From the NCBI RefSeq assembly GCF_013394385.1, contig NZ_AP022834.1, positions 1,860,001-1,924,000 on the forward strand: a stretch of 64,000 bases of DNA. The letters are read 5' to 3'. Below the pieces are notes generated by a model, which saw only the letters and a program-made list of their open reading frames with translations, made no database searches and had not been told where the DNA came from. Positions 1-9,294 of this stretch are shown piece after piece. The translations under genes were made by a program, and so were the position numbers. Each line of letters starts with the position of its first letter. Position 1 is the first letter of the stretch. This DNA is from Kocuria sp. TGY1127_2. Its GTDB lineage: Bacteria; Actinomycetota; Actinomycetes; Actinomycetales; Micrococcaceae.

Positions 1-119
1 ACCGGAAGGGTTTTGGTCAGTTGCCATGAACCCAGGATATCCAAGGTGCGACTCCCACACGGGTTATGGTTGAACAAGCAGTCACGCCGTTTCGGTTTGG
101 ATCGCCATTGACTGGGTCT

Positions 120-135
120 GTTACATAGCTGAAAC
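120..135 (+). promoter_or_regulatory. GlnR-type box upstream of glnA
   Basis: Reads GTTAC, six bases (ATAGCT), then GAAAC, which fits the actinobacterial GlnR consensus gTnAC-n6-GaAAC known from Streptomyces and Mycobacterium. It ends 120 bases before the glnA start. A poorer partner half (GTCAC at 81-85) lies upstream, and a TTGACT at 108-113 could be a -35 element. That GlnR binds here is inference; no glnR gene is in the window. Confidence 0.6.
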
Positions 136-255
136 ATGTCAGATACAGCTGGGCAATGTCGCGAGCCTACCGTAAGCAGCAGAAAGCACAAGGGCGTTCC
201 TGAGGAGGGAACGGCCGGTGTGATCGCGTTGAGCAATCTAAGGAGAACTCCGACC

Positions 256-1680
<1,425 letters not shown>

Positions 1681-1710
1681 TCTCCATTCAGGCTTGCATG
1701 CCTGCAATTT

Positions 1711-1740
1711 CGGGGGTAGCGCATTATGCGCTACCCCCCG
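1711..1740 (+). terminator. Intrinsic terminator of glnA
   Basis: A perfect 12-bp stem (1712-1723 with 1727-1738) and a TTA loop, starting about 30 bases after the glnA stop and followed by a T-rich stretch. The C/G runs at its base make it very stable. Confidence 0.85.
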
Positions 1741-1767
1741 ATTTTGTGTATATTCCCCACGTGTACG

Positions 1768-1938
1768 CTAGTCCGTCACCGCGCCGGCTTCCGGCCTGAT
1801 ACCCTCACCATCATCGACGAGCGAGTATCCGTATACGCCCGGCAAAAGGCGGTAGGAGCTATAACGCTCACCTTCCAGCAGATCATCACTTCCAGAGTTC
1901 CCATCAATAAGTCGAATGAGATTCGGCCGATAGGCTGC
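1768..1938 (-). pseudogene. Possible gene remnant, C-terminal fragment only
   Basis: The minus strand is open for 56 codons ending in TAG at 1768-1770, bounded upstream by TGA at 1939-1941, with no ATG or GTG near its beginning. The translation has natural-looking composition (for example LLPGVYGYSLVDDGEG), unlike the arginine and serine noise of shadow frames around it. It may be the tail of a lost gene. I do not recognise the family, and chance is possible at this length. Confidence 0.25.
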
Positions 1939-2040
1939 TCAGGTTTCCAGAAGGGTCAGGACGGGGGCTACAAGGCTGCCTCTATTCTGCCTCGCACGGC
2001 GCCTGGCCCACGAAAACCTCATACTCTGCGTCCCCGCGTC

Positions 2041-2154
2041 ACCCAGCGTTGGGTGGTGGTTACCCGATTCGTTGCCGTTTCCCTGCCTTAGGGAGTGCCC
2101 CCTAAGGCAGGGAAACGCCGCTCGATCAGGTAACCCCGCCCAACAGCACCCAGC
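2041..2154. repeat. Foldback (MITE-like) imperfect palindrome with flanking direct repeats
   Basis: The core is a perfect 18-bp inverted repeat (2076-2093 with 2100-2117, loop AGTGCC). Pairing resumes outward after a mismatched patch: 2058-2064 with 2129-2135, then 2048-2056 with 2136-2144 allowing one bulge and one G-T pair. The whole 2048-2144 segment can therefore fold into one hairpin. The 7-base sequence ACCCAGC occurs at 2041-2047 and again at 2148-2154, where a target-site duplication would be. No transposase is present. A structured RNA or a bidirectional terminator are alternatives. Confidence 0.5.
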
Positions 2155-2411
2155 AAGGGGCACGGCGTCGACGGCCTCCGCGAGGTGGCACATCCGTACT
2201 TCCGCGGCCCTAACTTGCCCGAGGCGAGCACAAAACTGCGACCTCGGCCCTCGACCAAGGAAGGGAACCGGAAAACACCCGAGGAAACTCGCCGTGACGG
2301 CTTGAGGAAAACCACAGAAGCACCCCGCCAACCGATAGAAATTCAGACCGATCCACGAAGATTAGACCGAAAAACTGGCTTAGTCGCATCTACCGTCGAG
2401 GAGCAGTTCAC

Positions 2412-2668
2412 ATGGACCACCACCCCGCCTTGGCACCGAACTCGCCGACCCCGATACCGGGCGGACAACGTCCCACCCCGGAGCGGATAAATTAAGATTC
2501 TGGACCGCTCAACGCATGCAGTGGCAGACCGAGCGTAAGGGCAAGTCAGTCCGCCGAACCCGCAAGCAGCGGGAGGCAGGTGACTCCCCTGCCTCACGTT
2601 TGCCCAACGAAGGGGCTCCGCCTCAGTGCCCTTTTTCCGAGCTTTCGGAACGCCGATCTCGGGCATGA
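2412..2668 (+). pseudogene. Possible small frameshifted gene
   Basis: ATG at 2412 has a good ribosome site (GAGGAG at 2398-2403, eight-base spacer), but its frame stops after 27 codons at 2495. Another plus frame, open from 2384, continues to TGA at 2666-2668 with a basic, protein-like reading (WTAQRMQWQTERKGK). One indel near 2490 would join the two. It may be a broken small gene, or the second half may start alone at ATG 2516 (50 residues). No family recognised. Its end overlaps the end of the convergent small membrane protein gene. Confidence 0.2.
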
Positions 2669-2820
2669 CCGAACATGCCGACGGCGATCCACATCAAGGC
2701 AACCACCGCACCACCAATCGGTGCATATCCCTTGGGCACATCCGGCTGCAAGACACTAAAGCTGGCGCCATAGAGGATCGTGATCGCGAGGGCCACGAAA
2801 ACCAGAATTTTGCGTTTCAT
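2623..2820 (-). CDS. Small two-helix membrane protein, unknown function
   Basis: 65 residues from ATG 2820 (an upstream in-frame ATG at 2841 would give 72). It begins MKRK, then has a hydrophobic helix (about residues 5-22), a short loop with PDVPKGYAP, a second helix (about 31-50), and a charged tail ending SSEKGH. Positive charges at the N-terminus and after helix 2 suggest both ends face the cytoplasm. No clear ribosome site precedes either start. It is the best coding candidate in the glnA-glnE gap. I do not recognise the family and infer no function. Confidence 0.5.
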   Translation of the reverse strand: MKRKILVFVALAITILYGASFSVLQPDVPKGYAPIGGAVVALMWIAVGMFGHARDRRSESSEKGH

Positions 2821-3554
2821 AGGACCAGTATGCGCTGACATGGACGGAAGTGCCAGAGATCACCAACCCCAGGTGTGACAGAGCATGGCATGCGTTTGAT
2901 AAGGGCATATTTCCGTCGACTTCCGGCCCTATTTTTCGACCGAAATTGTAACGATTGCCCCCGCACTCGACCGGTTACACCGGAAAGCAGGCAGGCGACA
3001 GCACGAGGTTCAGCGTCAAGTATTTATATGGGCCCGAGATACGCCTAGTGATAGCAGCACCTCGCACGTTCTTAGTGGACGGCGATATCGGGATTTATCC
3101 CGGGCCGCCTCCCATACTGTATAAACATCAAGGACTCTTCATTGAACATCTCGCACTTACGAAGATCCAATTCGGGGACGATTTCCATTTTAACGTCTTT
3201 CGTCCCGGCAATTTCTAGCCTCCTATCCGCGACGCCTCCCCCGCTCGGGCGGACCAAATACCCATTTCTGATCGACCACATCGACCCTGGGAGGCATACG
3301 GCAACTCGACGAGCGGTTCGCAAGCCCGAGGTCGCCATCGTTCGAACCCGGTCGGATCTGAAGCAATGAATTCACCTCGGTCGGCTAGACATTCCACACA
3401 GGCCAGAGGGATGTGCAGGTTGATACCGAGCGCAACCTGGACTACGTCATTGACATGACGGAGGAAGCGGATCCGAATGGCCGAAAAGTTACGGTCCTGG
3501 GCGCCGATTCGCACTTTTCGGACCGAACCTCACCGAGCCCCACACCGTGACCGA
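2821..3554. other. Gap upstream of the small membrane gene, atypical composition
   Basis: About 730 bases without a confident gene. The part around 3000-3210 looks more AT-rich than its neighbours. A minus-strand frame (3072 to about 3230) gives a natural-looking acidic stretch (for example KDVKMEIVPELDLRK), but it has no ribosome site and runs into poor sequence upstream. A plus-strand fragment at 3389-3549 is listed separately. The region reads as decayed or foreign DNA between glnA and glnE. Confidence 0.45.
3389..3549 (+). pseudogene. Possible gene remnant next to the glnE stop
   Basis: An open plus-strand frame between TAG at 3386-3388 and TGA at 3547-3549, about 53 codons, containing DTERNLDYVIDMTEE and GRKVTVLGADSHF. 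Alternating hydrophobic and charged residues with a beta-strand-like VTVLGAD look like real protein, but there is no start codon with a ribosome site and the frame is closed upstream. I cannot name the family. It may be the tail of a gene truncated when this gap formed. Confidence 0.3.
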
Positions 3555-6500
3555 CTATTCCAGATGCCCGTAGAACAACGTCTCGAAGATCGACCGGGCG
3601 CGTCGTGTGAGTCGCAGGTAGTCTTCCTCCAGGATCGCGGCGCTACCCGGTTCGTATCCGCTCCACCGGGCGATCGCTTCAAGGTCCTTCCGTGAAGACG
3701 GCAACGAATCAGAGGCACGACCATTCCGTAGAACGTTGCCCCCGCGGATACGCGTCGCCAACCTCCATGCCGATTCAAGGATCGCGGCGTCTTCGGCAGC
3801 GACGATCTCCAACTTGACGGCCTCTTCCAGAGCTCGCAGGGTGCTCGTGGTCTTGAGCCCCGGATTCTCGTGAGCGTGCTCGAGCTGAATCAGTTGCGTC
3901 AGCCATTCGACGTCGCTGAGCCCGCCACGACCGAGTTTGACCTGACGCGCAGGATCGGCGCCTCGGGGCATCCTCTCGGCCTCCACCCGCGCCTTCAAAC
4001 GCTGTATTTGACGGATTTGATCCTCCGAAACATTCTTCGGGTAACGATAAGGATCGACGAGTCGGATGAATTTCTCGGCCACTTCAGCGGAACCGGCCAG
4101 AGGCCGTGCACGGAGCAATGCTTGGTACTCCCAGGTATCAGCCCAACGCTCGTAATACTCCGCGAATGAATCCAAGGTACGAACCATAGGCCCGGATTTG
4201 CCCTCGGGTCGAAGATCGGCATCAATTTCCAGAGTCTTCTCGGCACGTATCGCGGGCTTCATGGGGATCTTCAGCAACTGGGTCATCCGATTGATCAGGG
4301 TGTTGGCCTGCGCAACGGCCTTGCCGTGATCAGCGCCGCTCCGCGGTTGGTGCACATACATGACGTCGGCATCGGAGCCGTACCCGATCTCCGCGCCACC
4401 TTGGCGCCCCATCCCGATCACGGCAACATCGGTCAGGACCTCCTCGCCCTTCTCCTGATACAACTCGCGTTCCGCGGTGTGGAGGGCCCCCAAAATGGTC
4501 GCTTGATCCGCGTGAGCCAGCCCTTCCATCACGTCATTCAAATCGGTCACGCCAACCGCTTCCCCCAGGGCGATACGAAGGATCTCGCGGCGGCGAATAA
4601 GCCGAATCATCCGGATCGCTGACATTGCGTCCGGGTGGCGTGAAATTTTCGAACGGATTTCGGACCACAAATTCTCGAAAGGCTCAGGCCGCAGCCTTTC
4701 GTCCCGGTCCAGCCACGAAATCGATTCCGGTTCGTCTTCCAGAAGGTCCGTGATGAACCGAGAACTCGACAAAACCGCGCACAGGCGCTCAGCGGCCGCG
4801 GGCGAATCGCGCAGCATGCGCAAGTACCACTGCGTTTGACCAAGGGACTCGGAGACTCGGCGGAACCCCAGCAATCCGGCGTCGGGGTCGACGCCGCGGG
4901 CGAACCAACCGAGAAGCACCGGCAGAATGGTCCGCTGGATTTCGGCCCGGCGTGAGAGGCCCTTTGTCAGGGCTTCAATATGGCGCATGGCTCCACGCGG
5001 GTCCAGATAACCCAAAGCTGACAGCCGATCTTGGGCCGCTTCCGGCGTCAGAGCGACCTCATCGACGGACAACTTGGAAACCGCCGCAAGCAGCGGACGG
5101 AAGAAGAGACGTTCGTGGAGTCCGCGCACCGTACGCTGCGATCGTTTCCGTTGTTTGAGCAGATCATCGGGGGTGAACCGAGTCCGATCGGAGTTCCCGC
5201 GCATTCCCCTGGCGACGGCCGCCTGTTCGGCTTCCTTAACCGGCATGAGGTGCGTACGCCGCAGATGGAGCAATTGGATACGGTGCTCGAGTGTGCGCTG
5301 CCACCGATATTCGTGGTCCAGACTCCCCGAGGCGTCGCGTCCCACATACGACCGGTCGCGCAACGCGGAAAGCGCCGCCGTGGTCGATCGCATCCGGACG
5401 CTTTCGTCCGTCCGGCCGTGAACCAGTTGCAGAAGCTGGACCGTGAACTCCACGTCCCTCAACCCGCCAGGCCCCAGTTTGATCTGTCGCTCGCGCTCTT
5501 CCGACGGTATATTGTCGGTCACTCGACGACGCATGGACTGAACGGAATCCACAAAATTCTCTCGACCAGAGGCTTCCCACACGAACGGCGCAATGGCGCG
5601 CACGTACTCTTCACCCAGGCGCTGAGAACCTGCGACGGGGCGTGCCTTGAGCAATGCCTGGAATTCCCAGTTCTCGGCCCAACGGTCGTAATACCTTCGG
5701 TGTGAATCAATGCTCCTGACCAATGGACCGTCTTTACCTTCCGGACGGAGGTTTGCATCGACCTCCCAGAGGCCTGGCTCGGGACCAACCCCGTAAACCA
5801 CTTTCGTCAGGGCCTTGACCAGTTCGGTGCCAATCCGGCCCATGGCCTCCTCATCGGGTTCCTCGAGGTCGCCGCGGACATCGGCCGAGGAGGGTCCTAC
5901 CGCGTAAACGACGTCGACGTCGGAAATGTAATTGAGCTCGCGAGCTCCGCACTTTCCCATCGCAATAATGGTCAGATCCACGGAGGCCACGGCGGGTTCG
6001 TTCTCGGAGATCTCGGCCCTGGCGACGGCCAAAGCCCCTTCGAGAGCTGCACCCGCCAGATCCGCGAGCGCGGCGCCGACCTTGGGCATGTCCTCTATAG
6101 GGTCCTCTGAGGTGAGATCCGCAAGCGCTATTCGAGTCAAATACTCGCGATACGTTGTTCTGACGGCGAGCTTCGCATCTTCGCCGGTTATTCGTGCGAC
6201 GGGTTGCTCGGATTCGGGGGCTGCACCGACGGCCTCAAGCATCACACGGCGGTAACGTTCGTTCAGATCCGAGACACCGACGTCAGGCAAAGGCCGAGGG
6301 GCCTCGTCGAAGATGCTGAGATGCTCAGGGTGACGCATGAGGAACTCACCGAGTGCCTCGGATGCACCGAGCACCCGGAACAGGCCCGCTGCCTCCTGGC
6401 CGCGGGCGATGTGTCGACTCAGCTCCGGGGTATCGGTCAACATGCGTACGACCGCCTTGAGGGCCATGTCCGGGGAAGGGCTGAGCGCCAGGCCCTCGAG

Positions 6501-6641
6501 CAGCTTGGCTTTGTCGACGTCTCTCAGTTCATCCGAATCCAGCCAACGGTTGGCGCCGCTCAAATCATTGAATCCGACCGCCGCCAGTCGCCGCTTGGCC
6601 TTGTGACCGGCGCCTTCCCGGGGCCTTTCCTGCTCGCCCAT
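3555..6641 (-). CDS. glnE: Glutamine synthetase adenylyltransferase / adenylyl-removing enzyme
   Basis: Adds AMP to, and removes it from, the regulatory tyrosine of GlnA, setting its activity by nitrogen state. 1028 residues, full length for actinobacteria. Two nucleotidyltransferase modules are visible: the first with ARELNYISDVDVVY near residue 230, the second with GGAEIGYGSDADVMY near residue 750, each giving the paired metal-binding aspartates of the family. The ATG at 6641 lies four bases after the glnA2 stop, so the two are probably one transcript with coupled translation; no strong ribosome site of its own is visible. Target Tyr402 of GlnA is present in the same window. Confidence 0.97.
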   Translation of the reverse strand: MGEQERPREGAGHKAKRRLAAVGFNDLSGANRWLDSDELRDVDKAKLLEGLALSPSPDMALKAVVRMLTDTPELSRHIARGQEAAGLFRVLGASEALGEFLMRHPEHLSIFDEAPRPLPDVGVSDLNERYRRVMLEAVGAAPESEQPVARITGEDAKLAVRTTYREYLTRIALADLTSEDPIEDMPKVGAALADLAGAALEGALAVARAEISENEPAVASVDLTIIAMGKCGARELNYISDVDVVYAVGPSSADVRGDLEEPDEEAMGRIGTELVKALTKVVYGVGPEPGLWEVDANLRPEGKDGPLVRSIDSHRRYYDRWAENWEFQALLKARPVAGSQRLGEEYVRAIAPFVWEASGRENFVDSVQSMRRRVTDNIPSEERERQIKLGPGGLRDVEFTVQLLQLVHGRTDESVRMRSTTAALSALRDRSYVGRDASGSLDHEYRWQRTLEHRIQLLHLRRTHLMPVKEAEQAAVARGMRGNSDRTRFTPDDLLKQRKRSQRTVRGLHERLFFRPLLAAVSKLSVDEVALTPEAAQDRLSALGYLDPRGAMRHIEALTKGLSRRAEIQRTILPVLLGWFARGVDPDAGLLGFRRVSESLGQTQWYLRMLRDSPAAAERLCAVLSSSRFITDLLEDEPESISWLDRDERLRPEPFENLWSEIRSKISRHPDAMSAIRMIRLIRRREILRIALGEAVGVTDLNDVMEGLAHADQATILGALHTAERELYQEKGEEVLTDVAVIGMGRQGGAEIGYGSDADVMYVHQPRSGADHGKAVAQANTLINRMTQLLKIPMKPAIRAEKTLEIDADLRPEGKSGPMVRTLDSFAEYYERWADTWEYQALLRARPLAGSAEVAEKFIRLVDPYRYPKNVSEDQIRQIQRLKARVEAERMPRGADPARQVKLGRGGLSDVEWLTQLIQLEHAHENPGLKTTSTLRALEEAVKLEIVAAEDAAILESAWRLATRIRGGNVLRNGRASDSLPSSRKDLEAIARWSGYEPGSAAILEEDYLRLTRRARSIFETLFYGHLE

Positions 6642-6645
6642 GGTG

Positions 6646-7986
6646 CTACAGAAGGCCCAGGTTGTACTTCAGTTCGTACGGGGTCACTTCCATGCGATAA
6701 GCCGTCCAGTCGTCCTGCTTGTTGCGCAAGAACTGATTGAATACCTGCTCCCCTAGGGTCTCTGCCATGAATTCCGACTCTTCGGTCTGGCGGATCGCAT
6801 CGTGCAGGGAAGACGGGAGGGGGCTGTGCCCCAAGCTGCGCCTTTCGGCTGCACTCATGGATGCGACGTCCTCGGCCTCGGCCTCGGACAACTCGTATTC
6901 GTTCTCTATCCCTTTGAGTCCCGCGGCAAGGATCACCGCGTAACCCAGGTATGGGTTGACGGCCGAGTCGATACCCCGGTATTCGATACGGGCCGACTGC
7001 ATCTTGTTGGGCTTGTACAGCGGCACGCGCACCAGCGCGGATCGGTTGTTGTGACCCCAAGAGAGATAGCTTGGAGCTTCTCCTCCACCCCACAGACGCT
7101 TGTAGGAATTCACAAATTGGTTGGTCACGGACGTGAATTCCGGGGCGTGCCGCAGCACACCCGCGATGAAGTGCCGTGCAGTCTGGGAGAGCTGGTACTC
7201 GGCCCCGGCTTCGAAGAAGGCGTTGGTGTCACCTTCGAAGAGAGAGAAATGCGTGTGCATACCGGAGCCGGGGAATTCCGTAAACGGTTTGGGCATGAAA
7301 GTCGCATAGATGCCCTGCGAGAACGCGACTTCCTTGATGACCGAACGGAAAGTCATGATGTTGTCCGCGGTTTGCAATGCGTCGGCGTGCCGCAGATCGA
7401 TTTCGTTCTGTCCCGGTCCACCTTCATGGTGGCTGAATTCAACCGAGATGCCAACCGCCTCGAGCATCGTGACGGCTCGACGTCGGAAATCCTGGACGAC
7501 TCCTCCGTACACGTGGTCGAAGTAGCCTTCCCGGTCAACGGGAACGGGGGTGCCTTCTGCACTGAGCTCCTGGGACTTCAGGAGATAGAACTCGATTTCG
7601 GGCGACGTGTAGCAGGTGAATCCCATGTCGCCGGCTTTGGACAGGATTCGCTTGAGCACACCGCGCGAGTCTGCGGATGAGGGCTCGCCGTCCGGGGTCA
7701 GGATGTCGCAGAACATGCGCGACGTCGGTTCGGTCTCCCCACGCCACGGAAGAAGTTGGAATGTCGAGGGATCCGGTTGAAGGAGCATGTCGGATTCGTG
7801 GACCCGAGACAGGCCTTCGATGGATGAGCCATCGAAGCCGAGCCCCTCCTCGAATACCGTCTCGACCTCGGCGGGCGCGAGCGCCACGGATTTGAGGGTA
7901 CCGACGACGTCGGTGAACCACATGCGAACGAAGCGCACATCTCTTTCCTCGATGGTGCGAAGAACGAATTCCTGCTGACGGTCCAT
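6646..7986 (-). CDS. glnA2: Type I glutamine synthetase paralogue, GlnA2-like
   Basis: 446 residues, shorter than GlnA, as in the GSI-alpha-like GlnA2 group that lacks the insertion and the adenylylation tyrosine motif: the region equivalent to LYELPPEE reads EYELSEAEAEDV. The catalytic landmarks DGSS, SGMHTHFS and NRSALVRVP are kept. The ATG follows GGAGGAG at a seven-base spacing. It is first in a two-gene operon with glnE. In mycobacteria GlnA2 is dispensable and its exact substrate preference is debated, so glutamine synthesis is the best but not proven role. Confidence 0.9.
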   Translation of the reverse strand: MDRQQEFVLRTIEERDVRFVRMWFTDVVGTLKSVALAPAEVETVFEEGLGFDGSSIEGLSRVHESDMLLQPDPSTFQLLPWRGETEPTSRMFCDILTPDGEPSSADSRGVLKRILSKAGDMGFTCYTSPEIEFYLLKSQELSAEGTPVPVDREGYFDHVYGGVVQDFRRRAVTMLEAVGISVEFSHHEGGPGQNEIDLRHADALQTADNIMTFRSVIKEVAFSQGIYATFMPKPFTEFPGSGMHTHFSLFEGDTNAFFEAGAEYQLSQTARHFIAGVLRHAPEFTSVTNQFVNSYKRLWGGGEAPSYLSWGHNNRSALVRVPLYKPNKMQSARIEYRGIDSAVNPYLGYAVILAAGLKGIENEYELSEAEAEDVASMSAAERRSLGHSPLPSSLHDAIRQTEESEFMAETLGEQVFNQFLRNKQDDWTAYRMEVTPYELKYNLGLL

Positions 7987-8142
7987 GACACTCCTCCATG
8001 GTCGACGTGCCGCGCTGGCTAACCTAGGCCAACTCTATCCCGAGGGCATGCGCACCTCGACCAATTCGCGAAACGGCACGAATGCGCCGTAAAGGACCCT
8101 TCAACTCTGCAAAACTGCCACATCGTTGGAGGAGACCGCGCG

Positions 8143-8148
8143 TAGACT
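8143..8148 (+). promoter_or_regulatory. Candidate -10 (TAGACT) for leaderless panB
   Basis: TAGACT fits the actinobacterial TANNNT -10 pattern and ends seven bases before ATG 8156, so transcription could begin at the start codon itself. No clear -35 hexamer is visible. Confidence 0.45.
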
Positions 8149-8155
8149 GATCGGC

Positions 8156-9019
8156 ATGGCTTCGTACCTCCAGGACACTGACCACACACATTCCGACGCC
8201 GACGACTGGCTCAGCTCGGTTCGACGCGTGAGAACCACTCATCTGCAGCGCTGTAGAGACCGAGGGCAACGATTCTCGATGTTGACCTGTTATGACGCCT
8301 TGACCGCGGCGGTCTTCGACGAAGCCGGAATCGAGGTTCTGCTCATTGGGGATTCGGCGGGCAACACCGTCTACGGTTACGAGTCGACCGTTCCCGTGAC
8401 GTTGGACGAATTGATTCCGTTAACCCGAGCCGTCTCAAGTGCCGCGAACCGAGCAATGGTCATCGTCGACTTGCCGTTCGGAAGCTACGAACAGTCCCCT
8501 GCCCAGGCCATCGCCAGCTCGGTCCGACTCATGAAGGAAGGCGGCGCTCACGCCGTCAAGATGGAAGGCAGCGCCTACTACGCCGAACACGTCGAAGCCA
8601 TGGTCCAGGCAGGAATCCCCGTCATGGCTCACATCGGTTTCACCCCGCAAGCGACCAACACTTTGGGAGGCTTTCGTGTGCAGGGCCGGGACGACGCCGC
8701 CGAGCGGCTCCTCGTGGATGCTCGGGCGCTCGCCGAGGCCGGTGCTTTTGCGGTTCTCATCGAGATGACGGCCAGCCCGGCTGTTGAAGCGGTCGTGGAC
8801 GGGGTCGATGTCCCGACCGTAGGGATCGGCGCGGGAGGATCCACGACCGGACAGGTCCTGGTATGGCAGGACATGATGGGGCTCACCGGCGGAAAAGTAC
8901 CTCGGTTCGTCAAAAAGTATGCAGACCTGCGATCCGTGATCGCCGATGCGGCAGGTGCATACAGAAAAGACGTGCTCGACGGCAGTTTCCCTGCTCCCGA
9001 GCACGTCTTCGAGGACTGA
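8156..9019 (+). CDS. panB: 3-methyl-2-oxobutanoate hydroxymethyltransferase
   Basis: First committed step of pantothenate (coenzyme A) synthesis: adds a hydroxymethyl group from methylene-tetrahydrofolate to alpha-ketoisovalerate. 287 residues. Typical motifs are FSMLTCYDALTA, IGDSAGNTVYGY, VKMEG (metal and substrate contacts) and GHIG-like AHIGFTPQ, followed by VGIGAGG. An in-frame TTG at 8126 would add ten residues, but the only GGAGGAG lies inside that extension and too far from ATG 8156, while a TANNNT hexamer sits seven bases before the ATG; I therefore choose 8156 as a leaderless start. The next gene is convergent. Confidence 0.93.
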   Translation: MASYLQDTDHTHSDADDWLSSVRRVRTTHLQRCRDRGQRFSMLTCYDALTAAVFDEAGIEVLLIGDSAGNTVYGYESTVPVTLDELIPLTRAVSSAANRAMVIVDLPFGSYEQSPAQAIASSVRLMKEGGAHAVKMEGSAYYAEHVEAMVQAGIPVMAHIGFTPQATNTLGGFRVQGRDDAAERLLVDARALAEAGAFAVLIEMTASPAVEAVVDGVDVPTVGIGAGGSTTGQVLVWQDMMGLTGGKVPRFVKKYADLRSVIADAAGAYRKDVLDGSFPAPEHVFED

Positions 9020-9022
9020 TCG

Positions 9023-9043
9023 CTTGATCACTGTCTGATCAGG
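9023..9043. terminator. Short hairpin between panB and the SPOR-like gene
   Basis: An eight-base-pair stem (9023-9030 with 9036-9043, one G-T pair, loop CTGTC) overlapping the stop codon of the convergent gene. It could act in both directions, but it is weak and has no T-tract. Confidence 0.3.
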
Positions 9044-9251
9044 CTTCGCCCTTCCATCGTGCGTCGTCTTCGTCCCATTTTTCATTGCGTTCTTGAGCTA
9101 TGTTCAAGGCGTTTTGCGCTTCCTCGCGGGAGCTGTACGGCCCGAGAAGTTGCCGATAGTCCGATTGGGCGCCTTGTTCGACCGTATGCGTATACGTGTT
9201 GAACCAAAATTGTTGGTCTTCCGGGACGTGCGCACTTCCGTTGGTACCCAT
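9039..9251 (-). CDS. SPOR-like small protein
   Basis: 70 residues, acidic and aromatic. Pieces such as FWFNTYTHTVEQG and LGPYSSREEAQNAL resemble a compact SPOR repeat (a fold that binds denuded peptidoglycan glycans), including the LGPYSS turn typical of that fold. There is no signal peptide or membrane segment, so a cytoplasmic location is more likely and cell-wall binding is doubtful. The ATG at 9251 has an excellent AGGAGG at an eight-base spacing. It is divergent from map (43 bases apart) and convergent with panB. Short SPOR-like proteins beside map recur in Micrococcaceae as far as I recall; function unknown. Confidence 0.75.
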   Translation of the reverse strand: MGTNGSAHVPEDQQFWFNTYTHTVEQGAQSDYRQLLGPYSSREEAQNALNIAQERNEKWDEDDARWKGEA

Positions 9252-9281
9252 GGGGTGACCTCCTCGTCGTCGATCGTGTTC

Positions 9282-9287
9282 TAGAGT
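9282..9287 (+). promoter_or_regulatory. Candidate -10 (TAGAGT) for leaderless map
   Basis: TAGAGT, then exactly seven bases, then ATG 9295. There is no ribosome site before the ATG, and the spacing equals that at panB. Confidence 0.5.
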
Positions 9288-9294
9288 TGACTAT

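Larger units (their letters stand above)
1741..2622. other. Long gap with no confident gene
   Basis: Nearly 900 bases between the glnA terminator and the next credible gene. Reading frames on both strands are short, overlap one another and resemble no family I know. Two stretches read like decayed protein (1768-1938 minus, 2412-2668 plus), and a foldback repeat sits at 2041-2154; each is listed separately. The mycobacterial glnA1-glnE junction is, as I recall, short, so this looks like an insertion or erosion zone. I see no tRNA, rRNA or riboswitch here. Confidence 0.6.

Noticed and set aside
136-255. N-terminal extension of glnA from ATG 136
   Set aside because: No ribosome site, the extra residues do not resemble the family, and it would overlap the likely promoter region.
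1939-2331. 130-residue minus-strand frame across the palindrome
   Set aside because: Runs through the foldback repeat, with cysteine- and arginine-rich composition typical of noise; overlaps several other frames.
2185-2490. 101-residue plus-strand frame
   Set aside because: No ribosome site, random composition, overlaps other frames; no family.
3072-3338. GH32-like C-terminal remnant on the minus strand
   Set aside because: A faint resemblance of DLRKCEMF to the DRSSVEVF module was noticed, but the alignment is too short and cysteine-containing to support it.
5031-5705. 224-residue plus-strand frame within glnE
   Set aside because: Shadow of glnE, which has clear catalytic motifs on the other strand.
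8024-8269. Minus-strand small gene between glnA2 and panB
   Set aside because: Overlaps the panB start and has no ribosome site or recognisable family.
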